A stretch of DNA of 64,000 bases. Source: Anodontia alba (taxonomy: Eukaryota > Mollusca > Bivalvia > Lucinida > Lucinidae). How positions within the stretch are numbered: position 1 is the stretch's first letter; each line of letters begins with the position of its first letter. The stretch is from assembly GCA_964016985.1 (NCBI GenBank), contig OZ024825.1, positions 1,312,501 to 1,376,500 of the forward strand, written 5' to 3'. The position numbers and the translations under genes were made by a program. Positions 42,506-52,880 of this stretch are shown piece after piece. Below the pieces are notes generated by a model, which was not told the origin of the DNA, made no database searches, and saw nothing but the letters and a program-made list of their open reading frames with translations.

Positions 42506-42536
42506 TTTCGACCAAGTAGGCCTCATCAGTGGTCTT
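42506..42536 (-). ncRNA. candidate hammerhead-like core, minus strand
   Basis: On the minus strand: GACCA, CTGATGA (complement of 42,523-42,529), stem II GGCC/GGTC with loop TACTT, GAAA (complement of 42,506-42,509), then CTAGC. Both invariant boxes are intact and stem II has one G-U pair. No RT sequence is adjacent. No cleavage site could be assigned. Confidence 0.35.
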
Positions 42537-42545
42537 TTTATAGGA

Positions 42546-43780
42546 CCAAGTGCCTATGGAAAATGGACTTGGACAGGAGAATTGATGTCTGGTGCATATG
42601 TTTAAGTGTTTGTGTTGGGGTTTTACGGCCTAGTCAACCCCATGGGGTTATGTCGAGCGCGGTCTGTTTACCTAACCATATTTTTACTAGGCAGGTTTAG
42701 TCATGCAAGCGGTTAATCTGTATTGTGCTTATCCTTTCGCCAAAAAACTGATAACTGTCCTTCTTGTTGGCGCATATGTGAACAGCACAGCTGAAGATCA
42801 GCCATCTAAATGAAACAATAAAGGATACATACTTTTCAGTATCTAATTATTTTAACACAGCAAACCTATATAGGCAATGGAGAAAACCCGTGATTTATTC
42901 TGCAACAAATCACTGGGCGGAAGCGCGGCTCTATCTAGCGCCGTTCCGACGTCATTTTAGCGTTTTGCTGACGTCAGTCCGTTTCCATGACGTTAAACAA
43001 TGTAACATTTTTATCTCGTCAACAACGTAAGAGCTTTACAGTCAAAACTGTTGGCGGAATTTTTGGAAACTTGGAAGAATCTAAGGATACAATTTTTTTC
43101 GTCGTTTTGTATATGTTAAAATCGAATAGATCAGCTCTTGTGTGTGATATTTTGAGTAATAAATCATAATTTGTCGGTCACTTGTAAGTAGATAAATTAC
43201 TACTTTACAACTAACCTCCGAACTGTGACTTATTACTCAACAAATCACTACTAGAGTTGATTTATTTCTTAATTCTATAGGCTGACAGCGAATGCCTTTG
43301 TCCGTCTGCGAAGATTTTCATTTTTTTTTGGTGGTAAAGCTCAGGCTTCTTTGTCCAATACTTGGAGTAAATACTGGAGACTGCAAAAATCACTAACACG
43401 GTTTATAAGAGTTGCTTCCCTTGAAAGTGTATTATTTACTCTTGAATTAGCGAAATTTAATTTTGAAACTCAGACATATTGTCGGAACTGTAAATCTCTT
43501 TGTCAGAGTTTCGGTTGTCCTTGAAATCTTGCGATAATTGAAGTTACAAGGACATAGTAGAAACAAAATCAAAGTAGGTCCATTAGAGTCTTAAAAGATA
43601 CCAAGAGATAAGTGCTTATTATGGTTTGTTGGTAACTGCATCTTTTTTTTTTTTTTTTTTTTTCCCCCATTCCTTCCCATTGAAATTCATCTTATCAAAC
43701 AGATACGTCTATAATACTGTTTACCGTTTTCTAGTTTTTGAGGCTAATTCGTTCTTTTAGTAGTATAGATATGAGGATCA
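42546..43780. other. spacer with CRE-like sites, nothing else recognised
   Basis: A 60-codon frame at 42,987-43,169 starts beside the CRE-like sites but has no recognised domain. A T-tract lies at 43,643-43,662. Confidence 0.45.
42948..42995. promoter_or_regulatory. cluster of CRE-like TGACGTCA motifs
   Basis: GACGTCAT at 42,948, a full palindromic TGACGTCA at 42,969-42,976 and TGACGTTA at about 42,988. CREB/ATF factors bind the full palindrome. There is no TATA box or gene to link it to, so function is only possible. Confidence 0.25.
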
Positions 43781-43784
43781 CTGT

Positions 43785-43826
43785 AAAGGCCAACATGTAG
43801 CTGGCCGAAACTAGCTAATATGTATT
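43785..43826 (+). other. degenerate hammerhead-like sequence
   Basis: GATCACTGTAAAGGCCAACA, TGTAGCTGGCCGAAACTAGC. The GGCC/GGCC stem II, GAAA and CTAGC tail match the 42.5-kb minus-strand motif, but CTGATGA has become CTGTAAA. Confidence 0.35.
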
Positions 43827-43831
43827 GTTCA

Positions 43832-44042
43832 GGGCCCAGTTTTTCAAAACTAACGATGTCGTTAGTTAACGTAACGTTAAAACTTTGATCATTAAATATG
43901 TCATATATGCTAATATTTCTGCTGCATTCACATTTTTTCAGCTAAAATACCTTTGAATTAGATATTGTACTTACTAGAGCACTTGACATTTTGACCACTA
44001 ACGAGCTCGTTAAGCTAACAGTGCTTTGAACAGCAGGGCCCA
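43832..44042. mobile_element. GGGCCCAG element, copy without the second hairpin arm
   Basis: GGGCCCAGTTTTTCAAAACT, CGATGTCGTTAGTTAACG at the left; CGTTAAGCTAACAGTGC, TTTGAACAGCAGGGCCC at the right. At the place of the 69-bp hairpin of the 39.6-kb copy it has only TTTCTGCTGCATTCACATTT. Confidence 0.82.
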
Positions 44043-44407
44043 GAAGATTTGACTCTTCAGCTATTTTCAATTTTGTGACTCTCATGGGCCATTCCTTTTC
44101 TAAGTCAAATTTAGGAACAAGTATGGTAATGTGTTAAGGTGTCCCTGGTAATGTGTTCTTACGTGGGCGTATGTACAACAATTGGGTAGGACTCCGCGCA
44201 CGATACCATAGAATGAGCTCGGACAGCAAAGATACGGATACGCATGCGCATTCACGCAGCTAAGGTCTCCATCCTATGGTCTACACATTATGCGGTCATT
44301 CAATATTTCCTCATATATTTGACAGTCATTGACCAAAATACTACAGTAATGTAATACACTTTTTTTCAGACATTATCTTTAAAGCATCGTCTGTGCTTTT
44401 TAATCCT

Positions 44408-44592
44408 TAAAGCGCCGATCACCACTGCAGCAGATGACATTTTTAAATAGTTTTATTAGTTTTCAGAGAAAAATAGGCTTAAAATTTCATGTAAATCGTA
44501 TGTCTAGCAAACGATTCACTTGAAATGTCAAGCCTTATTTTCTCTAAAAAGTAATACTGAAAGAAAATACACTGTCGTCTGTTACCATTTTG
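44408..44592. mobile_element. CAGCAGACGAC-type element
   Basis: GCAGCAGATGACATTTTTAA at the left and ACACTGTCGTCTGTTACC at the right. Inner AAATTTCATGTAAATCGTAT faces ACGATTCACTTGAAATGTCA. Confidence 0.65.
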
Positions 44593-44639
44593 CTTGACAC
44601 CTTAAAGGTTAAAAGAGTTCTTTTAATACAACTGTGTGA

Positions 44640-44855
44640 ATATTAACGCTTGGCATGCTGGGTAAACTTTTCAGCAGACGACATTTTAAAATATTGTTTC
44701 CTTTTTTCCAGAAAACAGAATTCCGACATTTCATGCAAATTGTGTTCATTGGAGACATTTTACTTTTGATGTCAAATCCTATTTTCTGGGGAAAAATACG
44801 AAAAAAATAATAATTTGTCGTCTGCTGAGTCTGCCAAGAGAGTGGTAGAACTTGA
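44640..44855. mobile_element. CAGCAGACGAC element
   Basis: ATTAACGCTTGGCATGCTGG, TTCAGCAGACGACATTTTAA at the left; AATTTGTCGTCTGCTGAGTC at the right. Inner TTTCATGCAAATTGTG is followed by a worn partner. Confidence 0.75.
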
Positions 44856-45000
44856 ACTAGACAGAGGCTAATGAAGAGCGTTTTATATGCAAATGTCCTA
44901 GACTGTAATATTTCTGTACGAAGACATAAAATCCATGAATTTTCTGCATCGCTGCACTTATCTAGGCTAATCATTTTACGAAGTTGTTTTAGAGAGTTGG

Positions 45001-45210
45001 TTAACGCTTAGCACTCTGGGTAAAATTTTCAGCAGACGACATATTGAAATAGTTTTCTTATTTGTTTTTCTCCAGAAAACAGGTTTTGACATTTCATGCA
45101 AATTGTCTCCTGTGGAGACAATTTGCATGAAAAGTCAAAATCTGTTTCTGATAATTAAGAAAAATATCATCTTTTTGTCGTCTGCTGAATGTGCCCAGAG
45201 AGTTGTAAAG
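45001..45210. mobile_element. CAGCAGACGAC element with perfect inner hairpin
   Basis: TTAACGCTTAGCACTCTGGG, TTCAGCAGACGACATATTGA at the left; TTTTGTCGTCTGCTGAATG at the right. The centre CATGCAAATTGTCTCC / GGAGACAATTTGCATG is a perfect hairpin, the best preserved of the family here. Confidence 0.8.
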
Positions 45211-45227
45211 GTGGAATCATCTGAGCC

Positions 45228-45495
45228 GTAACGTCAGAAAACGTACCTTCGACATGTACGCCCATTCAATGTTCAGATCAGCCTGCATATTCGCACAGTG
45301 TAGTAATAATAATAATAATAATAATTAAGTTTTTATTAATCTGATAAGAATATTCACTGGGTGCATTTTTTTGGACAGCCAACTATGCGAATCTTCATGC
45401 AGGCAACGGAGACTCTGACCAGACTGTGTGAGTGCGCTGAATAATTTGGTTCTTCGTTGTGCGCACATGTCAGAAGGTACGATTTCTCACGTTGC
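45228..45495. mobile_element. PAL-A element with GTACCTTC ends, carrying (AAT)n
   Basis: GTAACGTCAGAAAACGTACC, TTCGACATGT at the left; ACATGTCAGAAGGTACGATT, TCTCACGTTGC at the right. An (AAT)n tract at 45,303-45,325 interrupts the first palindromic module. Confidence 0.75.
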
Positions 45496-46171
45496 GACCC
45501 ATAATATTAAAGATATACGCAGAAAACAAGGAAACTTAGCTGTGAGAAACGTACTGTGCTTTCGACATCTTTAGAAAGACATGTGTCGCTTTTGGCGTTG
45601 TATTCTAAATTTAAAAAAAAAAAAATATTTGTGGTTGACAAAATCTTATCAGAAGCCATTTATATTTTCTGTTTCTGGGGTTTGCTGTTTTAAATATTTA
45701 TGGTAAAATTGATATTACGGTCGAACATGGCTCCGACCAATGCAATTTCTGTAGTAAACTGACTTTTTGGAATTTAGTATTGGATTTTTTTTTCTGCTTA
45801 AAGTATTGTAAAACTTTCAAAAAATTTAAACAAGTGGAACTTCTTGAAAACAAACAAAAAAGCAGACAAGGTATTCGTACATGTACCTTGCTGATTTTTT
45901 TTTTATTAAAATACTAGGTTGAACAAAAAAAATACTGGGTTTAAAAACCAATGATAAGAATAAAACGTTTGGTATGCAGAGAGTTATGACAAAATTTTTG
46001 CATTGAACCATGACAAAAGTTTTCATGTTGTTACATTACATTTTCCAAAGCAAGACAATACAAATTTTATTTATAGTGGGTGAGAATGGCGCTTAGTGTG
46101 CGACAAGATAAATAACAGAATGAACATGAGGTGAATTGATGCAAGTTTTAAAAAGTCCACTCGTGTACTCT
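45496..46171. other. AT-rich spacer, nothing recognised
   Basis: No supported frame or element. Confidence 0.5.
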
Positions 46172-46278
46172 CCCAATTAGCATTCTTTATAAATCTATAG
46201 CGGGCCGTTATCGGCCCGTAAGGGTAGCTGACGGGCCGATAACGGCCCGCTATAGATTTATAAAGAATGCTTACTGGG
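46172..46278. mobile_element. 107-bp palindromic element (GCGGGCCGTTATCGG), second copy
   Basis: AGCATTCTTTATAAATCTAT, AGCGGGCCGTTATCGGCCC on one arm and the exact partner CGGGCCGATAACGGCCCGCT, ATAGATTTATAAAGAATGCT on the other. The ends are CCCAATT / TTACTGGG. It differs from the 33.8-kb copy at a paired position on both arms (TTTATAA / TTATAAA versus TACATAA / TTATGTA). Confidence 0.9.
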
Positions 46279-47334
46279 CTAAGCCTGGTTTTAGAACTTT
46301 TATGTTATACTGCTGCTGGAATAAGAAATGTTGAATACTCTTGTATCATCGACCTGCAGGCCCTGCACTGAACAGCCCGCAAGCTCATATAAAATGCCCT
46401 CATACGCCTATCAACGATTGAACTAGGGCGCGAATGTCTTATAGCAAGGTAATGGACTTTTAGACCATGCACATACTAGACTGTTAGACCACATAACATC
46501 AAAAAGAATGGTATGAACTTCAAGACATATCTCATTTAAATGAAAAGGTACATCAGACAATAAAATGTCAGAAGATATAGATTCCGTTAAGCTGAGAAGC
46601 TGGGTGAAAAAAAATATGAAAGTCAGTTGGGAAATAAAACAAAAAAAAAAAAATGGCAGTAGTTTTGGGAGTCCCCACAGTGCCACCCAAAACTACTATT
46701 AGCTTATAAAGATTTAAAAATGCTGCCATGAAAGCCGCAATGTTTTAGTAAATGACGCCATAACCACCTAATTAAGTATGCCAAACTTAATTAATTACGC
46801 CTGAAATATATTTTGTTGCTATATACCTGCATATTTGTGCATTTGCATACTAAACTATGGATTAGTTCACATAAGCAGCGTATCCCTGTCAACAGGCGGC
46901 TTTTATTTGTTTTTTCAAAAAAAAAAAAATAAATTAATTAGCTATCTAATTGAATAGTCAAAACGGCGGCTTTATGCTTATGTAAACTACAAATCTTTCT
47001 TATTTCTTATCCGATTTTGATCCAATTTGCACCAAGATGCTTGTTTTCTAAAACTGATCATTTTGATGCATGCATTGTATTTGGTGCCCTTTCCCTTTTC
47101 CCTTAAAACTGCCCTTTTAGTACACGTTAATAATATTGAGAACGAATATTCAGTACGATTTTGACGTTTGTGTATTTTCGTGCCACCAAATTTTTAATAA
47201 GACGCATCACTTACAAGATGGCCAACCCTGACACACATTACACCATACCATATATACATTAATTAATTGGACACCATTACTGATTACCTTACTGGGCCTA
47301 AACTTTATATACTACCATTTTGCTATCCATTAAT
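46279..47334. other. spacer, nothing recognised
   Basis: No supported frame. An A-tract lies near 46,919-46,930. Confidence 0.5.
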
Positions 47335-47358
47335 GCAACTAAAATTACGCGATGAGTG

Positions 47359-47425
47359 GCAAACAGTGTAGACCCTGATCAGACTCCGCGTTCTGCGGCG
47401 TCTGATCAGTGTCTACACTGTTTGC
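47359..47425. repeat. PAL-B palindrome, near-perfect
   Basis: GCAAACAGTGTAGACCCTGA, CTCCGCGTTCTGCGGCG tip, TGATCAGTGTCTACACTGTT, TGC. Confidence 0.85.
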
Positions 47426-48591
47426 TTAGGCCTGTCCGTCCCAGCACTTAGGCTAAATTCGGTAATTGTGATTAAAAGCTATAGACGGCGCTGATGCATT
47501 TGCAATCTACTTTTATGAACACTACACATTTAATTACTAAACATGAATCCTTAATGGGAATTTATTTAATCAGTTGGATTTGCGAAAGCCAGTCTTCGAT
47601 CGATGGAAACGAAGAATAACTGCAAAAGCATCGCAAAAGAAAACAAAATATGAAAAAGGGACCTTCGGAGCAGAAGGGGAGAGAAGTTCAGATTATCCGT
47701 CGATTTCATGCAGTATAACCAGGGCATTCATTATACGTTGGCATAATCACTGTATATTGTTTAAGATATAGTTGTGTGACAAAGGCCCTTATAAGGTTAT
47801 GTGGTTCTCTGTCTGATCTGAATCTTTGCTGTTAGCATATTCCATAATGTTCCATTTTTTCATGGCGCGTTCTTAAAAAAAGAACGCGTTCCTGATGATG
47901 ATATACCGCAAAATATGGCGAACAAATGTTTAACGTCGCTTTTTACATTGAGCACTACAGACTGGCTTAAACAGCGTTCATGCCTCAGATTCACTTTGTA
48001 CAGCTCTCAGCTATGGATACTGTGATTTGCTACCACCAAGTAAGGCTCCGCTCCATCCCTTTTCAATAGCTGGTCTAATGAACAAAAACATGTTAAATTG
48101 TTCTTAGGTTTTAAAAACAGCTAAAGAGAGGGACGATTTGGTGGCGATCGGTAAGCCCCTGTTACATGTAGTCACCAAATTATTTTAAGGTAGGATAGGG
48201 GTGGGGATGGAAAGGGTGATACAACGAAGACAGATATACTTTATTCTGTTACTTTTTATCATTCTTCGTCTGCCAACGAACATCGAAATATTTATCCGTC
48301 AGTTATTGTAGATTACTACTGGGGAGAAAATAAAGCTCTTGTGTTTAAATTCAACCGAAAAGTTTTATTGAACCAGTCTGATTAATTAAATTACATGCAA
48401 CCGGAAATGCATTCAGTTACAAATTGCATCCAGAGCTGCGAAAGATGTACTTAATTACGGCCGAGAGAATTTAAATGTATTCAGTTAATCCCTGTTTGAC
48501 GAATATACACATATACAATATGACAATACAATACAATATCAGCTTTACCTTGTACAAAGCAACAATACTAGAAAGCTCATAGCCCAGAACG
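47426..48591. other. spacer with one small hairpin
   Basis: GGCGCGTTCTTAAAAAAAGA then ACGCGTTCC at about 47,865-47,893 forms a hairpin. Short frames lack support. Confidence 0.5.
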
Positions 48592-48751
48592 GTCCCCCGT
48601 AGCCTAGTGGATAGGAGAGTTGACTCTTAATCCATTAGGTTTCTCACCGCTGTGGTTCGAGCCTCGCTCGAGTCACATGTGGGAAAGCCAGTCTCTGCTT
48701 ACGGATAGTCAGGTGGTTTTCCCCGGGTTCTCCGGTTTTTGCCCACCAAAA
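48592..48751 (+). mobile_element. tRNA-derived SINE, tRNA-Lys(CTT)-like head
   Basis: The A box lies in GTAGCCTAGTGGATAGGAG, the anticodon-loop-like stretch is TTGACTCTTAATCCATTAGG (CTT at the anticodon position), and the B box lies in GTGGTTCGAGCCTCGC. The body ends with CCCCGGGTTCTCCGGTTTTT and GCCCACCAAAA, a 3' domain seen in invertebrate SINEs. Pol III type, non-coding. The tail is interrupted by an FB1. Confidence 0.75.
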
Positions 48752-49028
48752 CATTACGAAAACACGCCTATATAATTTTGACCCCCTTAAACCCACTTTT
48801 ATATAGTAAAACTGGGGTTTACAGGGGTATACAGTATTTTTCTTATTTCTGTGAAAAAAACATAGACTGTGGGTACTGGTTAGAACCGCCTCTTTGAGGC
48901 GGTTCTAACGAGTACCCACAATCTATGTTTTGAGCAGAAATATGAAAAATATAAGAATTTTTATCTGAAAATTTTCATTTTTTGGTGGTAAAATTTTCAG
49001 GATATTTGAATAGGCATGTTTTCGTAAT
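48752..49028 (-). mobile_element. FB1 foldback element inserted at the SINE tail
   Basis: CATTACGAAAACACGCCTAT followed by the right-end block; ends GGCATGTTTTCGTAATG. The palindrome is nearly perfect with a CTCTTTGAG tip. The SINE text CACCAAAA precedes it and ACATTTG follows. Confidence 0.92.
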
Positions 49029-49177
49029 GACATTTGTATACCAGTGAGAACAACAAAACAGCTGCAAATCTAGGAGATCAGCACAAACATACCAGTTCTT
49101 CATTTGCAGACGTACAGTCTACTCGCGTTATCATCAAAAACACGGGCTAAGAGCCTCCACTCCTAGCAAATGTCTCA

Positions 49178-49390
49178 ACCCTTAAAGTTCCATTCACAAC
49201 TGCAGTAGACGACATTTTGGGTTGGTTTGTTTTTATTTTTTCAGAGAAAACAGAAAACAAGTCTTGACATGTCCAGTGACTCGTCTACCAAGCAGACGAT
49301 TCACTTAAAATATCAAGATTTGTTTCCTCAAAAAATAGAATGTCTTCAGCTACAAACTTTGTTTGGCACGTTAAAGCGGAAGCTAAGGTC
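49178..49390. mobile_element. CAGCAGACGAC-type element, diverged
   Basis: CTGCAGTAGACGACATTTTG, TTTTTCAGAGAAAACAG; inner GTCTACCAAGCAGACGATTC; right GTCTTCAGCTACAAAC. The order matches 44,408-44,592. Confidence 0.55.
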
Positions 49391-49654
49391 AAGTGAACAA
49401 GACGAGGAGTGAATGAGAATTTCGACAAACATCCTTTGCTGCTTCTTGAGATAAATAGGTTCTTGAGTCATTACAATTGGAGGCAACACGAGACAAGGTT
49501 GATTCCGTATTTCATGGTTGTTAATGCAAACCTATCAGGATGGCGAGTCTTTATACTTGACTATTTGTCCCTAATCTCAAAGCGAACTAAGTTTTCATTT
49601 GCGTCTATGTCCACAGTGCATAGGTTTGTTTTGTTTTCATTTTAAAAGGTATGG

Positions 49655-49885
49655 ACACACTTTCAAGGGAGGCTATTCTTTAGAGAATTGTCTTGCCTCC
49701 CTTCTAAAAAAAATATCTACTTTTAATGGAAATAGTTTGCTGCCACCAGGAGCAAATTCTTTTCTTTTAGAGAAGATCCTTTTTAGAAGTGACTTTCTGA
49801 AAAAGTGATCTATTTTAAAAGGAAATAATTTGCCCCCAACAGGAGCACATTCTTTCCTTTTAGAGTAGACCATTTTTCAGAAGGG
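49655..49885. repeat. TTTGCTCC hairpin elements, two tandem units
   Basis: TTGCCTCCCTTCTAAAA, TTTGCTGCCACCAGGAGCAA, TTTAGAGAAGATCC; then AATTTGCCCCCAACAGGAGC, CCTTTTAGAGTAGACC, TTCAGAAGGG. Confidence 0.7.
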
Positions 49886-50084
49886 ACCTGTTTTTTGTAC
49901 AGCAAAGCAAACAATAAGTTGCAAAATTGTCTCCCTTGTAAAAATGGCGGTAAATCTACCAAGTCTATCAAGTTTTCCTTTAGATTCATTTAAGCGTATT
50001 TTGACTTTGGCTATGGATTGATGGGTTTCTTTAGAAACGATAGATAAATATAGTTATAGCTGAAGATAAGAGAGGGTGTCCGAA

Positions 50085-50235
50085 ATAATTTTCCTTATTT
50101 CTCCATGAAAACATATGTTGAAGTATCCATTAGAAGCGCCTCGGTGAGGCGCTTCTAATGGATATCACAACATATGTTTAAGTGAAGAAAAATGAAAAAA
50201 AAAATCAGCATTTTTAGATGAAAAAAAAAGTGTCT
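50085..50235. repeat. FB1-related palindrome without FB1 ends
   Basis: ACATATGTTGAAGTATCCAT, TAGAAGCGCCTCGG / TGAGGCGCTTCTAATGG, ATATCACAACATATGTT. The plan matches FB1 (AAACATA..., GCCTCGNNGAGGC) but the sequence is distinct, and it resembles the palindromes at 10.6, 30.7 and 51.3 kb. Confidence 0.65.
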
Positions 50236-50745
50236 TTTCTGGAGCTGTGACAGTGAAAATATGCCAAAATGTATTAGAAAAATCCAGTCAGACGAGCCAG
50301 CCAGAGATATTTGATTGAATAAAAGCAGTTATTTTCATGTCATTTGGATGTCTAGCTGGCAGGATATCTGCACAGTTTTTGATGGTCGATATTTCTGTAT
50401 TGATAAAAAAAAAAGTAATCAATTTACTCCGAAGATTGAGGGTGTATTTTATCTCTATAATGTTTCCTTAGAAATAACTTCCCTCGTCAAATGTTTGCGC
50501 ATTGATCTTGGCAAAGATTCGTTTCCGTCTTCCGTATTTAAATTACACTTTAGTGGCTGTGTACAAAGTTCTTGAGACAATATTTTGCCATTATATAAAA
50601 AGGATAATTACTGTTGTTTGGAGGTGGGAAGTAAAGTAGTGTGTAACGGTGGTTACCAGACAACTAGTTGTTCGCTTACAACACTTGCGCACATTTTCGC
50701 GCACCGTAACCACTGACATGTCATATAATTGATGTGGAATGTGAG

Positions 50746-50945
50746 AAAAAGGCCCTTATGCCATATGGGAAAAGCGAAAGTAAAGATTAGCATGCGTATC
50801 CGTGCAGTTTGATATGGACATTTCTCTGTTCGTCGACATATACTACAATAGCCATTGATTCTGCAAGCGAACGACGCAGGCTCTGATTATTCGCACAGGC
50901 TGATCAGAGCCTGCGTTATCTACAAATTGCATAAGGGTCCTTTTC
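50746..50945. mobile_element. PAL-A related element, GCATAAGGG ends, 200 bp
   Basis: AAAAAGGCCCTTATGC at the left faces GCATAAGGGTCCTTTT at the right. Inner CGACGCAGGCTCTGATTATT / AGGCTGATCAGAGCCTGCGT. Confidence 0.75.
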
Positions 50946-51108
50946 GTGCATTTCGCATCAATTATATCATATTTACTCTGAATATTGGGAACCCTTGTCT
51001 CCTTAGCATACTTGTCCTACACTTTTACTACCTGTTGATGCGTATAAAACAATGGTCGGGTGGATCATTCTGATCTTCACAGTTTGCTTAGATGTGTCTG
51101 TCCCAATA

Positions 51109-51453
51109 CAGTCAACCCTCTTTATACTGAAACTCAATTCAATGACAAAAATCATTATAATGACAATTTGAATGTCACGAAACCTTCGCTAGAATGGTGA
51201 CAGTTAATGAGAAATCATGCAAACATATTGCATTAAAACTTCAAGCAACATATGTTTTGCATATTTGTTAGAGTCGCCTCACTGAGGCGATTCTAACAAA
51301 TATCCTTAACATATGTTCTGTGAGGAAATAAGAATAAAACAAATGTCTTTCTTACATATCATTCTGTCCATTAAGGAGTCTTTACAACAGCATATTTATT
51401 TTAATGGTAACATCTCTGGGAACAAATACTGTCGGTGTAACGAGGGTTCACTG
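51109..51453. mobile_element. TA-flanked MITE, CAGTCAACCCTC ends
   Basis: CAGTCAACCCTCTTTATA at the left faces ACGAGGGTTCACTG at the right, with TA outside both ends. An inner palindrome at about 51,250-51,316 (ACATATGTTTTGCATATTTG, GTTAGAGTCGCCTCA / TGAGGCGATTCTAAC). CAGT termini and TA duplication fit the Tc1/mariner/pogo type. Confidence 0.78.
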
Positions 51454-51488
51454 TACTCAGGAGTAAATATGGTAAACGGACCATCCAA

Positions 51489-51690
51489 ATGAGCCGGGGC
51501 ACAGCATTTCCTACAAGACTGAATTCGCGCAGTGGGATCAGAGTTTTCGCATGGCACGCTGTGTGTAGCCAGGGTTTTTAAGCGTCCTCAGGAAAGCTGC
51601 TAAGACTCTGATCTGCCTGCGTGGATGTGAAGGCTGATCTGAGTCTCCGCTGGGCGCACATGCTGTCTTGTAGGATGATATCGAAACTGT
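51489..51690. mobile_element. PAL-A element, TCCTACAAGAC ends
   Basis: TTTCCTACAAGACTGAATTC at the left and CATGCTGTCTTGTAGGATGA at the right, with a worn double-palindrome interior. Confidence 0.65.
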
Positions 51691-51973
51691 GTTGTCTCCC
51701 TTAGATAAAGCGAGCTCACTTCTTAAAAAATCTCAATATATAACATGCTCTGTAAAGTGTCAACTTACTGAGTTCTTCTTGTTCACTTATCATTTAGGCG
51801 AAGCCTAATCTCCTAGTTCTCTATTATATTTTAGTCGAAGCCTAATACGCCTAGTTTGTTAGTATTTATAGACAAAATACACCCTGTGAGGAACCTCTAA
51901 ATATGCTGTTGCTTCTAATCCTTGGAACCAGAGGCTTATTATTCTCTTAAGTATAATTATAAGCCTCTGTTAG

Positions 51974-52252
51974 CATTACAAAAACATGCCTGAATATTTT
52001 TACCTTCCCCCCCCCCCCCCCCCCCAACGTAAAACTGGGGTTTACAAGGGTATACATTATTATTCTTATTTGTGCTCAAAAACATAGATTGTGGATACTC
52101 GTTATAACCGCCTCAGCAAGGCGGTTCTAACGAGTATCCATAATCTATGTTTTTAGCAGAAATAAGAAAAATATCAGAATATTTCATCTGAAAATTTTCA
52201 TTTTTTGGTGGTGAAATTTTCAATATATTTGAATAGGCTTGTTTTCGTAATG
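51974..52252 (-). mobile_element. FB1 foldback element, complete, last copy
   Basis: CATTACAAAAACATGCCTGA at the left and GGCTTGTTTTCGTAATG at the right. A run of about 19 C (about 52,008-52,025) replaces the TAAACCCCACTTTTATATAG part of the right-end hairpin. Confidence 0.88.
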
Positions 52253-52479
52253 GACCACATTATATTATTGTTCATCCTGAACTTGGTTCCAGTACATAGA
52301 GATTAACAGACAATCAGCTGATCAGTGGGTCGGCGTTGTCATACATGCATTGACAATGCTGACACTCGCTAAGGAAATACAAAAAAGGGGTAATTAAGCA
52401 AGACATACCATTTACACAACTATATGCACCAGTAGGACAATTGTATCCGTCTGAATCATTCTGATTTAATTTATTCCTT

Positions 52480-52880
52480 ACAAAAATGACAAGATAATGA
52501 AGATGCATTTTAAAAAAGGAAAGAAAAACATCTCGGCACCAAGGAAGGCAAAGATTGCTTGGATAATTTCTTCGTTTTTCAGCACATAGCCTATCAATGA
52601 TGCCAAGAGGAAGAGTAAACAGACTATGACAGGCAGCACACACGTTATAATCCAACTGAAAGCAAAGCAGCCGATTTCTTCTTCCCCACAGAGGTGATCC
52701 CAATAGGACCCGCCAAACACATCAAAAGATACTAAACAAGGCAAAACACGAAAAACCAAAACCCGCAGCGAGCAGTTACAAGACCCTATAAAGAATGAAC
52801 GACATGAAAACCACCGCTTTAGAACGATCAGAAGTAAAGACTGTTGTTCAATTGATTTTACTGGCGCCAAATCCTCACTT
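52480..52880 (-). mobile_element. DE1 copy, minus, left flank of the satellite
   Basis: GATGCCAAGAGGAAGAGTAA, AGATACTAAACAAGGCAAAA, GAAAACCACCGCTTTAGAAC, GATCAGAAGTAAAGAC. Two long minus frames (129 and 130 codons) here overlap in different frames and are hydrophobic. They are DE1 translations with no recognised domain, though their length makes this the most open DE1 copy. Confidence 0.7.

Noticed and set aside
48592..48665. A functional tRNA-Lys gene
   Set aside because: A and B boxes and a CTT anticodon position are present, but acceptor pairing is poor and a SINE-type 3' body follows.
1029..52252. FB1 as a Helitron, because no target duplication is seen
   Set aside because: The 5' TC and 3' CTRR-hairpin ends of Helitrons are absent, and FB1 has inverted termini.
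52314..52870. Two overlapping minus-strand frames of 129 and 130 codons
   Set aside because: They lie in different frames within a DE1 copy, are hydrophobic without a recognised domain, and the other DE1 copies do not keep them open.
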